DNA of 64,000 bases from Microbispora corallina (GCF_016863035.1 NZ_BOOC01000011.1:186001-250000); one strand, 5' to 3'; shown: positions 35,273 to 45,032, numbered from the stretch's first letter. A program made the numbers and translations. The notes: generated by a model not told the origin, from the letters alone.

Positions 35273-35298
35273 GTCCGGAGGGGCCGCGGGGGCCCGGG

Positions 35299-35466
35299 TC
35301 AGTCCAGGCCCTGACCCTCGACGGCCACCTGGAGCTCGGTGGCCGCCATGCGCACCGCCGTCAGGACGGCGGGCACCTCGCACTCGTCGGCCAGCCGCGT
35401 CAGCGCGGCGTGGCACTCAAGGAGCCGCTGCTCCTGGTCCGCCGACAGCTCAGCCCGACCGTTCAT
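35299..35466 (-). CDS. Small 55-residue protein coupled to the PaaK-like ligase
   Basis: Reading the minus strand from 35466 gives a 55-residue acidic helical peptide (starts MNGRAELSADQEQRLLECHA, ends VEGQGLD). Its ATG lies inside the last codons of the PaaK-like ligase, 17 bp before that gene's end, so translation is coupled. Codon bias is the same as that of its neighbour. The family is not recognised. It may be a small partner or regulator of the ligase. Confidence 0.6.
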   Translation of the reverse strand: MNGRAELSADQEQRLLECHAALTRLADECEVPAVLTAVRMAATELQVAVEGQGLD

Positions 35467-36781
35467 CATGGAACCTCGCCGCCTTCACCTCGAAACGGGG
35501 GAGCGTGCCGGGCTCGGCGTACTCCACGTCGGGACGGATGCCGATCTCGCGCTTGACCGCGGTGCTGACCCGCTCGCCGAGCGCCGCGAGGTCGAGGCCC
35601 CCATCGGCCTTGGGCTCGATCCGCAGGACGATGGTGTCGAGCCCGCGGACGGTCCGCAGCACGGTCTGGTACTCGCCGACCTCGTCGAAGCCGCGCAGCA
35701 CGTCCTCGATCATCACCGGCGTGACCGAGACGCCGCGGATCTTGCGCATGTCGTCGCGGCGGCCCAGGATGCCGCCGTCGTACCAGTCCCAGGTCCGGCC
35801 GCAGCCGCACTCGTGCCAGGGCCGCTTGACCACGAGGTCGTCGGTCCAGTGGCGGAACAGCTGGATGCCCTCGCGGCCGAGGCCGGTGGTCACCCGGATC
35901 CCCTCCTCGCCGTAGTCCACCGGGCGCAGGGTGTCGGGGTGGAGGACCTCCTCGATGATGGCGGTCTCGATGATGTGGCAGCCGCCGTGCAGCGACGGGC
36001 ACTCGAACATCGACACCGTGCCGAACTCCGTGGTGCCGGCCGCGTTGAACACCCGCGCGCCGAAGCCCTCGGAGATGGCCCGCGTCGTCGACTCGGGCCG
36101 GGGCTCGCCGCCCGCCATGATGATCTGGACGTTGCCGTCCACGGCGAGGTCGACGCCCATCTCCTTGGCGGTCTCCAGCAGCCGCATGGCGTAGCTCGGC
36201 GTGCAGCCGAGCACCTCGATCTGGTGGTCGACGAGGAGCTTCACCCTGGTCCGCGAGTCGAGGCCGCCGGCCGGGACGACCGTGCAGCCCATGCGCTCCA
36301 GCCCGTAGTGCATCCCCCAGAAGCCGATGAACAGGCCGTACCCGAAGGCGACCAGGCCCTTGTGCTGGGGGCGCACCCCCATGCCGTACAGGACGGTGCA
36401 CCACACGTCGACGCCCCACACCCAGTCGTGGGGGGTGTCGAAGGTCCGGACGGGGAGGTCCCCGCTCGTCCCGCTCGTCTGGTGGTACCGGATGCCGAGC
36501 GAGGGGTCCACGGACGGCAGCGTGCCGTACGGCGGGGCCTCCTGCTCGGCGGCGATGATCTCCGACTTGCGGAGCAGCGGGACCCGCGCGACGTAGTCGT
36601 CCAGCGACCGGATGTCGTCCGGGAGGCGCTCGCTCCAGAACTTCGACTGCTTCCTCGCGCGCTCCAGGGCGCGCCGCAATTTACGCCACTGCCACTCCGC
36701 CAGGTCCTGGCGCGGCATGGTCTCCGCCCTGCGGTTCCAGTACTCCAGCTCGTCAGGGCGTACTCGCTCGAACGATGCCAT
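35450..36781 (-). CDS. PaaK-like acyl-adenylate/CoA ligase
   Basis: 443 residues of the phenylacetate-CoA ligase (PaaK) branch of ANL adenylating enzymes: YHQTSGTSGDLPVRTF as the ATP loop, NAAGTTEFGTVSMFE as the core motif, YGEEGIRVTT, and the hinge GRRDDMRKIRG. A CxCGxxW cluster (HECGCGRTWDW) is typical of PaaK proteins. It activates an aromatic acid. The start at 36781 has GGGAGA at 6 nt; an adjacent GTG (36784) is possible. It is divergent from the benzoxazolinate operon and may load the aromatic acyl group. Confidence 0.88.
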   Translation of the reverse strand: MASFERVRPDELEYWNRRAETMPRQDLAEWQWRKLRRALERARKQSKFWSERLPDDIRSLDDYVARVPLLRKSEIIAAEQEAPPYGTLPSVDPSLGIRYHQTSGTSGDLPVRTFDTPHDWVWGVDVWCTVLYGMGVRPQHKGLVAFGYGLFIGFWGMHYGLERMGCTVVPAGGLDSRTRVKLLVDHQIEVLGCTPSYAMRLLETAKEMGVDLAVDGNVQIIMAGGEPRPESTTRAISEGFGARVFNAAGTTEFGTVSMFECPSLHGGCHIIETAIIEEVLHPDTLRPVDYGEEGIRVTTGLGREGIQLFRHWTDDLVVKRPWHECGCGRTWDWYDGGILGRRDDMRKIRGVSVTPVMIEDVLRGFDEVGEYQTVLRTVRGLDTIVLRIEPKADGGLDLAALGERVSTAVKREIGIRPDVEYAEPGTLPRFEVKAARFHDERSG

Positions 36782-37127
36782 CACGTCTCCCTGAGGTCAG
36801 GGCCGGACCCGGCCTCGGCCGCGAAAGGCAACGGTCGATCCGCCGAGCCTGGCTCCGACATCGTTACGCCGGACGGCTCGGCCGCACATCTCTGAAAATG
36901 CGGTATTGGGGCTATTTAGAGCGATTGTCTCCTATTAGTAGCGTCATTACCTTACTTGCCAATAGGGCGCTCCGTAAGGTCTCTATTCAAGCATTTCAGG
37001 AGATGTCCGTCATGCAGCTCTGACGTAAGGATGGCCAGGTCAGGATCGGCAGATTCCCCTTTGCCCGTGAATGGACTGGCCGGAACGACGTCGGTCGAGC
37101 TGATGCATACATGACGGGAGACACCGA
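36782..37127. promoter_or_regulatory. AT-rich divergent promoter region
   Basis: 346 bp between the minus-strand ligase and the plus-strand acyltransferase. The stretch 36895-37015 is clearly lower in G+C than the rest and contains repeated CTATT/TATTA-type words (near 36913, 36931, 36981). It should hold the promoters of both operons. No gene-like frame is seen. Confidence 0.5.
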
Positions 37128-38417
37128 ATGGTGGCAACTGAGGCGTCGAGCGGGCCACGCGTGGCGTCGCCCGGCGCGAGAAGGGAACCAAGGTTCGACG
37201 GCCTGCGCGGCCTCATGGCGTTCGGCGTGGTCGTCTTCCACGTGGCCTACGAGGCCGGGGTCAGCAACCACATCAACGACAAGGGCGCCGGCATCTGGGG
37301 CTTCATCACGGAGGGGCTGGAGGTCTGCCTGCCGCCCTTCTTCGTGCTGTCGGGCCTGCTGCTGTACCGCTCGTTCGCCCGCTCGATCCTCGCGGGCACC
37401 CCACGGCCGTCCGCCGGCCGCTTCCTGTGGGGCCGCGTGCTGCGGATCATCCCGGGCTACTGGGTGCTGACCGCCGTCGCCCTGCTGATCTTCAACTTCT
37501 TCAGCATCGGCAGTGTGTGGGACGTCCTCAAGCCCGTCCTGCTGCTCCACTTCCTGTTCACGGTCGACCCGGCGAACTGGCTCATCGGCATGGAGCCGAC
37601 CTGGACCGTCCCCGCCGAGGCGTTCTTCTACGTGTCGCTGCCGATCCTGGCCGTGGTCGTCAACCGGTACGCCCGCAGGGCCGCCGACACGCGGACGCGG
37701 ATGCTGCGCATGCTGGTCCCGCTGGCCGCCATCGCCCTCATCGGCCACGCGTGGATCGCCTTCGCCTACCTGCCCGCGACCTCGGCCTACGTGTGGTACT
37801 TCAACTTCTGGCCGTTCGGGTACATCGGGTTCTTCGCCGCGGGCATGGCCCTCGCGACCGTGTCCGCGTACGCGGAGGTCAGCGGGACCACGCCCGGGCT
37901 CTACCGGTTCGTCAAGAAGCACCCCAACCTGCTGTGGCTCGGGGCCCTGGTCGTGTTCGTCGTCAACGTGCCCAAGCCGCTCGGCGAGCCCGGCGCCGGC
38001 ACCTGGGGCGCCTTCGGCCAGGAACTGATCATGCACACGCTGCTGTTCGCGTTCGCGGTGCTGATCGTCACCCCGCTGACAGTGCCGGGCGCCCGGTCGC
38101 GTCTCATCGACGCCACGCTGACCACCCCGCCCGTGCGCTACCTCGGCAAGATCTCGTACGGCATCTACCTGTGGCACGTGCCGTTCATCCACCTCTGGTT
38201 CAAGAACGCCAGCATCTTCGGCGTCCACCCCGGCACCTCCCAGTCGTTCCGCGGGGACGTCGGGTTCTGGCCGCTGCTGGCGTACGTGATGGTGGGCACG
38301 GTGATCGTGGCCACGGCCAGCCACTACCTGATCGAGCGCCCGGTGCAGCGGCTGCGCGGCCGGCGCGAGCGCGCGGCGCGCGAACCGGGCGCCGCGCTCG
38401 CCCCCGCGGAGGGCTGA
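37128..38417 (+). CDS. Acyltransferase-3 family membrane protein (SgcD6-like role possible)
   Basis: 429 residues with about 10-11 transmembrane segments of the acyltransferase-3 (OafA/NodX) family: an early FDGLRGLMAFGVVVFHVAYE with the conserved His, then PFFVLSGLLLYR and YLGKISYGIYLWHVPF. These enzymes transfer acyl groups, often to sugars. It stands directly before the SgcG-like/ligase/ADIC-synthase trio, so it is a fair candidate for attaching the benzoxazolinate acyl group. That assignment is inference. The ATG follows GGGAG. The C-terminal tail is Arg-rich and cytoplasmic. Confidence 0.87.
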   Translation: MVATEASSGPRVASPGARREPRFDGLRGLMAFGVVVFHVAYEAGVSNHINDKGAGIWGFITEGLEVCLPPFFVLSGLLLYRSFARSILAGTPRPSAGRFLWGRVLRIIPGYWVLTAVALLIFNFFSIGSVWDVLKPVLLLHFLFTVDPANWLIGMEPTWTVPAEAFFYVSLPILAVVVNRYARRAADTRTRMLRMLVPLAAIALIGHAWIAFAYLPATSAYVWYFNFWPFGYIGFFAAGMALATVSAYAEVSGTTPGLYRFVKKHPNLLWLGALVVFVVNVPKPLGEPGAGTWGAFGQELIMHTLLFAFAVLIVTPLTVPGARSRLIDATLTTPPVRYLGKISYGIYLWHVPFIHLWFKNASIFGVHPGTSQSFRGDVGFWPLLAYVMVGTVIVATASHYLIERPVQRLRGRRERAAREPGAALAPAEG

Positions 38418-38624
38418 CCGCGCGGGAGGCCAGGCGGGACACCGCGATCGCGAGGGCCGGCCGCCGGTTCCCGGCGCGCCCGGGAGCCGGCGGCGGCCTC
38501 GCGGCACATCCGGGGGAGGGGACCTCCCCGGCGCACGGACACCGGATCCCCTCTGACAGCTCACGACCACCACGGCGCCCGCCGGTGCGGGCGCCGCACG
38601 CGCTCGCCGAGGAGGCACACCATC

Positions 38625-39296
38625 GTGACCGCAACGCCGAAGATCGTCGCGATCAACGGATCCGAGAGGGACGGGAACACGGCCGACGTGCTGCGGCACG
38701 CCGCGTCGGTCGCCGCCGAGCGGGGCGTCGACTTCGAGGCCGTCGACCTGCGGAACATCAGGATGCTGCGCTGCGGCCCGTGCGGCGACTGCAACGACCG
38801 CACGATCCGGTGCGAGCAGACCGACGACGTGCCCGGGGTGGTGGACAAGATGATCGCCGCCGACGGCATCATCTACGCCGCGCCCGTGCACGGCTTCGGC
38901 ACGGCCAGCCTCATGCAGACGTTCATCGAGCGGGCCGGCGTCGGCTACCTGCGCTTCGACCGGCCGCTCGCCAACAAGGTGGCCGGGATCGTCGCGGTGG
39001 CCCGCCGCTACAGCGCGGGCGAGGTCTGGGCCCAGCTCACCGTCAACGCGCTGCTCAACCGCATGATCGTCGTCGGGAGCGGGTTCCCGGCCGAGGTCCA
39101 CGCCCTGCACCGGGGTGACGCGGCCAAGGACGAGGAGGGCCTGACGAACGTCGCCCGCATGGTCGACCGCATGATCGACATGATCGACCTGCTCAACGAG
39201 CACCGCCGTCTCACCGGGCGGCGGGACGTCCTCGGCGTCGGCGAGCGCAACGAGCGGGTCGGCCTGGCGCTCGACGAACTGCGGGAGCACCTGTGA
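38625..39296 (+). CDS. Iron-sulfur flavoprotein, SgcG-like ADIC dehydrogenase
   Basis: 223 residues of the NADPH-dependent FMN reductase/iron-sulfur flavoprotein fold ([10 protein letters not shown] as phosphate loop). A cysteine cluster [14 protein letters not shown] at residues ~46-59 fits a [4Fe-4S] centre. In C-1027 biosynthesis SgcG, of this type, oxidises 2-amino-2-deoxyisochorismate to 3-enolpyruvoylanthranilate. This copy stands beside a TrpE-like ADIC synthase and a ligase, which supports the same job. The GTG start has GAGGAGG ahead. Its stop overlaps the next start (GTGA). Confidence 0.87.
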   Translation: MTATPKIVAINGSERDGNTADVLRHAASVAAERGVDFEAVDLRNIRMLRCGPCGDCNDRTIRCEQTDDVPGVVDKMIAADGIIYAAPVHGFGTASLMQTFIERAGVGYLRFDRPLANKVAGIVAVARRYSAGEVWAQLTVNALLNRMIVVGSGFPAEVHALHRGDAAKDEEGLTNVARMVDRMIDMIDLLNEHRRLTGRRDVLGVGERNERVGLALDELREHL

Positions 39297-40771
39297 CGCC
39301 CCCGCCCGCCGCGGGCCTCCTCCCGGCGGCGCTGCCGGCCGCGGAGACCACCGTCCTGCGGCAGCCGGCCGGCGACGAGGCGTTCTGGCGGGACTACCAG
39401 CGCGTGCTCGACCGCTTCCACGCCGGCGAGATGACCCCCGGCGACTGGTCGCGCTGGCGGGCCGAGCGCCTGCGGGCCGTGCTGCGGCACGTCACCGAGC
39501 GCTCCCCGTTCTACCGGCGCCACCTGGCCGGGATCGACGTCGGCGCGGTCACCCCGCGGACTTTGTCCGCCCTGCCGTTCACCACCAAGGACGACCTGCG
39601 CAGGGAGATGTACGACGTGCTGTCGGGGAGCCCGGCGGACGCCAGCATCTTCTACGAGACGACCGGCACGACGGGCCCGTCCACCCCCTGCCCCCGCGGC
39701 GTCCGCGACATCCTGACCAGCAACTCCGCGGTCGAGGAGTCGTGGCGGCGGCTTTTCCGTTCCCGGTTCGGCGACCGCCTGCCGGTCGTCGGGCTCATGG
39801 GGCCCTCGGAGCTGTACGCGTTCGGCGACGTGTTCACCGCGGTCACCGCGTCGCTCGGCGCCTGCCACGTGAAGATCTGGCCCGAGTCGCCCCGCGTCGG
39901 CTTCCGCAAGGCGCTGCGGCTCATCGAGGAGCTGGGCGTCGAGGTGATCGTCTGCGCCCCGGCGCTCTGCCTGAGCCTCGCCAAGGCCGCCCTGCACTAC
40001 GGGTACGACCTGTCCCGGCTGCCGGTCGCGATGTTCCTCGTGCTCGGCGAGATCTGCACCCCGCAGTTCGCCGCGAACGTCGCGTCGATCTGGCCGCGCG
40101 CGACGGTCCACCCCACCCTGTACGGCTCGCAGGAGGCGCTGTGCATCGCCACCGGCGCCGACACCGGCCGGCTCCACCTGTCCGAGCTGAACTACATCGC
40201 CGAGCTGGTCGACCCGGACACCGGCGCGCCGCTCGGCGACCGCGGCGAGGGCGAGCTGGTCCTGACCATGCTCGTGGACGGCGTCAAGCCGCTCATCCGC
40301 TACCGCACGGCCGACCTCGTACGGATCGAGGACGCGCCCGCGGACTCCCCGCTGCCCGGCCCGGTCGTCGAGGTCGTCGGCCGGGTGGCCGACCGCATCC
40401 GGCTGGGCGAGGCGACCCTGCAGCCGGCCGAGCTGGAGTCCGCCGTCCTCGACGGCGTCCGGGGCTGCCTCGGGTACCAGGTCGTCATCGACCGGGACGA
40501 GGACGGCCGCGACCGGGTGACCGTGCGGATGGACCTGCTGCCGAGGATCGCGGGCGACGCGGCAGCGGTCGGCGCGGGCGTGGCGGCGCGACTGCGCGAG
40601 CGGACCGGGGTGAGCGCCGGCATCGCGGTCGACGCCGAGCTCGACCCGGTCACCAACACCGGCGCCTTCGTGAGCTGGAAGGCGGCCCGGATCCTGGACA
40701 ACAGGACCGAGGCGGACCACGCCGCGGTGGTCGCCCGGCAGGTGGCCCACCGCTACGCGATCACGACCTGA
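39293..40771 (+). CDS. PaaK-like acyl-AMP ligase (benzoxazolinate cyclisation candidate)
   Basis: 492 residues of the ANL superfamily: ATP loop [16 protein letters not shown], core [27 protein letters not shown], and the hinge Arg region [11 protein letters not shown]. The N-terminal FYRRHLAG and later PaaK-type segments match the phenylacetate-CoA-ligase branch. An acyl-AMP ligase has been shown to close the benzoxazolinate ring in related pathways, and this gene sits between SgcG-like and ADIC synthase genes exactly as expected. The GTG start overlaps the preceding stop by 4 bp; the next gene begins 12 bp after its stop. Confidence 0.85.
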   Translation: MTPPPAAGLLPAALPAAETTVLRQPAGDEAFWRDYQRVLDRFHAGEMTPGDWSRWRAERLRAVLRHVTERSPFYRRHLAGIDVGAVTPRTLSALPFTTKDDLRREMYDVLSGSPADASIFYETTGTTGPSTPCPRGVRDILTSNSAVEESWRRLFRSRFGDRLPVVGLMGPSELYAFGDVFTAVTASLGACHVKIWPESPRVGFRKALRLIEELGVEVIVCAPALCLSLAKAALHYGYDLSRLPVAMFLVLGEICTPQFAANVASIWPRATVHPTLYGSQEALCIATGADTGRLHLSELNYIAELVDPDTGAPLGDRGEGELVLTMLVDGVKPLIRYRTADLVRIEDAPADSPLPGPVVEVVGRVADRIRLGEATLQPAELESAVLDGVRGCLGYQVVIDRDEDGRDRVTVRMDLLPRIAGDAAAVGAGVAARLRERTGVSAGIAVDAELDPVTNTGAFVSWKAARILDNRTEADHAAVVARQVAHRYAITT

Positions 40772-40783
40772 CGGGGGTGCGGC

Positions 40784-42370
40784 ATGAGGGAGCGAATCGA
40801 CCGAGCCGCGCTGCGCGTGAGCACGTCGCGCCGCGAGGTGCCGCCCACGGGCAGCCTGTCCGCGTACCTCGCGCTCGCCGAGCGGTTCGGCCGCGACGAG
40901 GTGTTCCTGCTGGAGTCGGCCGCCGGCTCGGTGCGCGACCGGCGCTACCGCTTCACCGGCTTCGGCGCCCTGCTGACGGTCGCGGTGACCGGCGGCGTGG
41001 TGCGGGTCGAGGGGGTGCCGGAGGTCCGCGACGCCGTGCTCGCCCGGATCCGCCCGCTCCTGGACCGCGACGCGGAATCGGGCGACAGCCGGGCCGTGGA
41101 CCCCGATGTGGACCCCGATGTGGACGGCGACGGGGGCGCCCCCGAGGGTGCCCGGACGGGCGGTCGCGAGGGCGGCGGGCTGCGGCTGCGGCGGCCGCGC
41201 GACCTGTGGCAGGTCCTGCGGGCCGTGGGAGGCGTGTTCGACGCCCGGGGCTCGGCCTCGCGCTTCCGGTTCGGCTTCCTCGGCTACTTCGGCTACGACA
41301 CCGCCCGCTACATCGAGGACCTGCCGTACCTCATCGAGGGCGACGGCGGCATGGCGGACGTCTACCTGGTGCTCCACCGGGGCTGTCTCGTCGTCGACCT
41401 GGCCACCGGCCGGTCGGAACTGCTGCTGCACGAGTGCCCGGCCTGGCCGGCGCTCGATCCCGCCGAGATCGCCGCCCTCGTCGGCGACGCGGACCACACC
41501 CATCCCGAGCCGGTTCCGGCCCCCGTTCCCGAGGCGTGGATGTACGACGACACCGATGCCGCCCGGTTCGCGCGCAACGTGGAGCGATGCCTGAAGCACA
41601 TCGCGGTGGGCGACATCTACCAGGTGCAGATCGGCCACGAGCTGACCGTCGCGAGCGCCGCCGACCCGCTCGACGTCTACCTCCGGCTGCGCGCGCGCAA
41701 CGCCTCGCCGTACATGTACCTGACGTCGGTGGACGGCCACACGATCGTGGGGGCGAGCCCGGAGCTGTTCGTCCGCGTGGAGGACGGCGCCGTGACCATG
41801 CGGCCCATCGCGGGCACGGTCCCGAGAAGCGCCGACGGCGACGAGGCCGAGGACGACGCCCTGGCGGCCCGGCTGCGCGAGGACCCGAAGGAGGTCGCCG
41901 AGCACACCATGCTCGTCGACCTGTGCCGCAACGACATCGGCCGCATCTGCGCCCGCGACAGCCTCGGCGTGCGGGAGACGATGGTCGTCGAGCGCTACTC
42001 CCACGTGCAGCACCTCGTGTCCACCGTCACCGGGCGGGCCGAGGGCGGAGTCGACGCGTTCGACGTCATCCGCGCGCTGTTCCCCGCCGGGACCATGACC
42101 GGCACCCCGAAGATCCGGGCCATGGAGATCATCGAGGAGCTGGAGACCACCCGCAGGGGCCTGTACGCCGGCGCTCTCGGCCTCATCGACGTGGGCGGCT
42201 ACGTCAACCTCGCCCTGTGCATCCGCACCCTCATCCACCGCGACGGCGTCTACCGCACGCGCGCCTCGGCGGGCGTCGTGGCCGACTCCTCCGCCGAGCG
42301 CGAGTGGACCGAGACCCTCGCCAAGTCGAGCGCCGCGTACTGGGCGGTGACCGGCCGGGAACTGCTGTGA
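40784..42370 (+). CDS. TrpE-like ADIC/anthranilate synthase component I
   Basis: 528 residues of the chorismate-utilising family. The C-terminal half carries MYLTSVDGHTIVGASPE, PIAGTVPR, VAEHTMLVDLCRNDIGR, GTMTGTPKIRAMEIIEELE and RTRASAGVVADS, which form the chorismate and magnesium site. The N-terminal half holds the TrpE-type β-sandwich. It lacks a glutaminase domain; the separate amidotransferase at 46452 probably supplies ammonia. In this setting it is likely an ADIC synthase (SgcD-like) making 2-amino-2-deoxyisochorismate rather than anthranilate. A run of repeated Asp/Val codons (DVDPDVDGDG) marks the linker near residue 108. Confidence 0.88.
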   Translation: MRERIDRAALRVSTSRREVPPTGSLSAYLALAERFGRDEVFLLESAAGSVRDRRYRFTGFGALLTVAVTGGVVRVEGVPEVRDAVLARIRPLLDRDAESGDSRAVDPDVDPDVDGDGGAPEGARTGGREGGGLRLRRPRDLWQVLRAVGGVFDARGSASRFRFGFLGYFGYDTARYIEDLPYLIEGDGGMADVYLVLHRGCLVVDLATGRSELLLHECPAWPALDPAEIAALVGDADHTHPEPVPAPVPEAWMYDDTDAARFARNVERCLKHIAVGDIYQVQIGHELTVASAADPLDVYLRLRARNASPYMYLTSVDGHTIVGASPELFVRVEDGAVTMRPIAGTVPRSADGDEAEDDALAARLREDPKEVAEHTMLVDLCRNDIGRICARDSLGVRETMVVERYSHVQHLVSTVTGRAEGGVDAFDVIRALFPAGTMTGTPKIRAMEIIEELETTRRGLYAGALGLIDVGGYVNLALCIRTLIHRDGVYRTRASAGVVADSSAEREWTETLAKSSAAYWAVTGRELL

Positions 42371-42379
42371 CAGCCTGAC

Positions 42380-42403
42380 GCCCGGGCCGGGACCGGCCCG
42401 GGC
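42380..42403 (+). terminator. Terminator after the ADIC synthase gene
   Basis: GCCCGGGCC pairs with GGCCCGGGC around a 6-nt loop (the stem can extend), 9 bp after the stop. It probably ends the benzoxazolinate operon. Confidence 0.6.
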
Positions 42404-42459
42404 TCTCGCGCGCCGTCCAGCCTGACAGCGATCGTTGACGTGGCTGACGAGAGGAAGTC

Positions 42460-43467
42460 GTGAGGTACTACCACCTGCCCCAGTTCTCCGGCGTCGACGC
42501 GCTGCGCCTGGACGAGCGCGACGTCCCCGTCCCGGGGCCGCGCGAGGTGCTCGTCCGCATGCGCGCGTGGTCGCTCAACCACCGCGACCTGCTCATCGCG
42601 CGCGACGCGTACGGCCGGGGCATGAAGCCCGACCTCGTGCCGCTGTCGGACGGCGCGGGGGAGGTGGTGGAGACCGGCCCGGAGGCGACGCGGTGGAAGG
42701 TGGGCGACCGGGTCACCGGCGTGTTCCTGCCCGGGTGGCTCGGCGGCCCGGTCACCGCGGCCAGGCTCGCGAGGGCGCTCGGGGGCACCGTGGACGGCGT
42801 CCTGGCCGAGTACGTGGCCTTCGACGAGGAGGCTATCGTCGCGACCCCCGACCACCTGGACGACGCGGAGGCGGCCACGCTGCCCTGCGCGGCGGTCACG
42901 GCGTGGCAGTGCCTCGTGGTGCAGGGCGGGCTCGGCCCCGGGCAGCGGGTCCTCACGCTGGGCAGCGGCGGAGTGTCGGTGTTCGCGCTGCAGTTCGCGT
43001 CGCTGGCCGGCGCGGAGGTGGTCGCCACGTCGGGCAGCGACGCGAAGCTGGAGCGGCTGCTCGCGCTGGGCGCGGCCCACGGCGTCAACCACGCCCGTGT
43101 GCGCGACTGGGGCCGGTACGTCCACGACCTCACGGACGGCGGGGTCGACCACGTCATCGACGTCGGCGGCGGGGGCACGCTGCCGCAGTCGATCAGGGCC
43201 GCCCGCACCGGCGGCCGGGTGAGCGTCGTCGGCGTGCTGAGCCCCGGACAGGGCATCGACCCGGTCCCGTTGCTGCGCAAGGCACTGATCGTGCAGGGGC
43301 TGCACGTCGGCAGCCGGGAGGCGTTCGAGGCGATGAACCGGGCGATCGGGCTGCACCGGCTCCGCCCGCTCGTCGACCGGTCGTTCCCGTTCTCCGACGC
43401 GGTCGCCGCGTACCGCCACCTCGAGTCCGGCCGCCACCTGGGCAAGGTCGTCATCGTGGCGGACTGA
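42460..43467 (+). CDS. Zinc-independent MDR alcohol dehydrogenase / quinone oxidoreductase
   Basis: 335 residues of the medium-chain reductase family (LNHRDLLIARDAYG at the N-terminus, nucleotide loop LGSGGVSVFALQFA, and Rossmann core). The catalytic and structural zinc cysteines are missing, which points to an NADPH-dependent quinone-oxidoreductase-like enzyme. The GTG start follows GAGGAAG. It has its own terminator downstream and one upstream, so it is a single-gene unit. Substrate unknown; it may reduce a quinone or enone of a cluster intermediate. Confidence 0.85.
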   Translation: MRYYHLPQFSGVDALRLDERDVPVPGPREVLVRMRAWSLNHRDLLIARDAYGRGMKPDLVPLSDGAGEVVETGPEATRWKVGDRVTGVFLPGWLGGPVTAARLARALGGTVDGVLAEYVAFDEEAIVATPDHLDDAEAATLPCAAVTAWQCLVVQGGLGPGQRVLTLGSGGVSVFALQFASLAGAEVVATSGSDAKLERLLALGAAHGVNHARVRDWGRYVHDLTDGGVDHVIDVGGGGTLPQSIRAARTGGRVSVVGVLSPGQGIDPVPLLRKALIVQGLHVGSREAFEAMNRAIGLHRLRPLVDRSFPFSDAVAAYRHLESGRHLGKVVIVAD

Positions 43468-43480
43468 CCGATCGCAACTC

Positions 43481-43505
43481 GCGGCCGCGTCCGTCGGACG
43501 GCCGC
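43481..43505 (+). terminator. Terminator after the MDR reductase
   Basis: A G+C-rich hairpin (GCGGCC and GTCC pairing with GGAC and GGCCGC around GTC) starting 13 bp after the stop. Confidence 0.6.
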
Positions 43506-44100
43506 AGAGAACAGACCGCGCATCAGTGCAGGTGGTCGCGCAACCTATACCCGGCCTATACCGCTGTGCGCTGAGCTGCCGGTCCGCCATGCACGTCGTG
43601 GGCGGCAGCACCCTGGCCGCCACGCTGGAAGCCGACGTCAACGGCTCTACAGCTGAGTTGGCGGGGCATGCGCGCGCCCGTGCCGGCGGCCGGCGATGGC
43701 CACTCGGGTTCTTGACGGCGCTGCGCGAGGTCTTCACTGACACTCGCGAGCAGAGGTGCCGGGTTCACAAGACCGCCGATCGGTCGACTGAGCATTCTGG
43801 AAGAACCCCGGAGGCTCCCCGGCCGATAAACTCAGTGACGGAGAGTGACCGCGGGCGAGCGCGCACCAGGTGAGAGCCCGTCCCGGCGGGCCGCCGGGCC
43901 CCACTCCCACGGCGTCGCGGAAATCAGTCGCGATTGGGCCTCACCGATCGCGCCCCGGATGTCGAGAACCGCCGGCCCGCTCCGACCCACATACGGAGGA
44001 GGCGCCCGGAGCGACGTCCGGTAGCCGAACGACACGCAGACGAGCGAGGAGCCCCAGGGCGGTGGCTCCGACACGACAAACGTAACCAGGAGGCGACTCG
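43506..44100. other. 595-bp stretch with no recognisable gene
   Basis: Codon-like structure is weak on both strands and the base composition is less biased than in real genes nearby. Short open frames in it (for example 43526-43873) match nothing I recognise. The last part holds AGGAGG before the hydrolase gene at 44101, so the promoter lies here. It may be the remnant of a lost gene. Confidence 0.4.
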
Positions 44101-44949
44101 ATGAGCGCGACGAAGACGGACACGCTGCAGGTTCCGGGCGCGAGCCTGTACTACGAGGTGCGGGGCGACGGACCCGTGCTCCTGCTGATCCCCGGCGCCC
44201 CCGGCGACGCCGCCATGTTCGGCGGCCTCGCGGAGGCCCTGTCCGACCGGTACACGGTCGTGACGTACGACGCGCGCGGCCTGTCGCGCAGCACGCTGGA
44301 CGGCCCGGCCGAGGACCAGCGGATCGAGGTCCACGCCGACGACGCCCACCGGCTGCTGTCGGCCGTCACGAGCGAGCCGGCCTACGTGTTCGGCGCCAGC
44401 GGCGGCGCCCTGGTCGCGCTCGACCTGCTGACCCGCCACCCCGAGCAGGTGCGGGCGCTGGTCGCGCACGAGCCGCCGGCGGTGGTCCTGCTGCCCGACG
44501 CCGACCACTGGGCGGCCTTCACACAGGAGATCTCCGACATCTACGCGGCCGCCGGCTGGGGCGCCGCCATGGGCCGCTTCGGCGAGGGCATGGGCCTCGG
44601 CGGCCCCGAGGAGGGCGACGGCGGCGAGTGGGAGCAGCAGGGCGAGCCCGACCCCGAGATGCTCGCCGCCATGGCTCGGTTCGAGGCCAACGCCGACTTC
44701 TTCTTCAAGCACGTGTGGAGCTCGTTCATGAGCCACACCCCCGACGTCGAGGGCGTGCGCTCGGCCGAGCCGCGCGTCGTGATCGCGGGCGGCGACGCCT
44801 CCGACGGGCAGGTCCCGCGGAAGGCCGCGGCCGCGCTGGCCGACCGCCTCGGCACGGGCATCGTGGACGTCCCCGGCGACCACGGCGGCTTCACCACCCA
44901 GCCCGACGCGTTCGCCGAGACCCTCCACAAGATCCTGCAGAACGACTGA
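44101..44949 (+). CDS. Alpha/beta-fold hydrolase
   Basis: 282 residues. The fold begins after residue ~15 (YEVRGDGPVLLLIPGAPGD). The nucleophile elbow is FGASGGALVAL with Ser, and a catalytic His follows in GDHGGFTTQPDAF near the C-terminus. An acidic insert (EEGDGGEWEQQGEPDPE) lies in the cap region. Substrate is unknown; family members cleave esters, lactones or C-C bonds. The strong AGGAGG ribosome-binding site fixes the ATG. It is a single-gene unit followed by a strong hairpin. Confidence 0.85.
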   Translation: MSATKTDTLQVPGASLYYEVRGDGPVLLLIPGAPGDAAMFGGLAEALSDRYTVVTYDARGLSRSTLDGPAEDQRIEVHADDAHRLLSAVTSEPAYVFGASGGALVALDLLTRHPEQVRALVAHEPPAVVLLPDADHWAAFTQEISDIYAAAGWGAAMGRFGEGMGLGGPEEGDGGEWEQQGEPDPEMLAAMARFEANADFFFKHVWSSFMSHTPDVEGVRSAEPRVVIAGGDASDGQVPRKAAAALADRLGTGIVDVPGDHGGFTTQPDAFAETLHKILQND

Positions 44950-44952
44950 GCA

Positions 44953-45005
44953 GACGACGACCACCCCGACGACCACCCCGACGACCCCCCACGACCACTC
45001 CGACG
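44953..45005. repeat. Short direct repeats of ACGACCACCCCG type
   Basis: Just after the hydrolase stop, an ACGACCACCCCG-like 12-base unit recurs three to four times with small changes. It is a low-complexity tract directly before the terminator stem. Confidence 0.5.
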
Positions 45006-45032
45006 GCCCGCGGCGCCCCGCCGCGGGCCGTC
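45002..45032 (+). terminator. Terminator after the hydrolase gene
   Basis: A perfect 14-bp stem, GACGGCCCGCGGCG with CGCCGCGGGCCGTC, around a 3-nt loop, followed by CTCGTCCC. Confidence 0.75.

Noticed and set aside
43526-43873. A 115-residue frame in the gap before the hydrolase
   Set aside because: No Shine-Dalgarno, no domain, and no actinomycete codon-position bias. Listed as an empty stretch instead.
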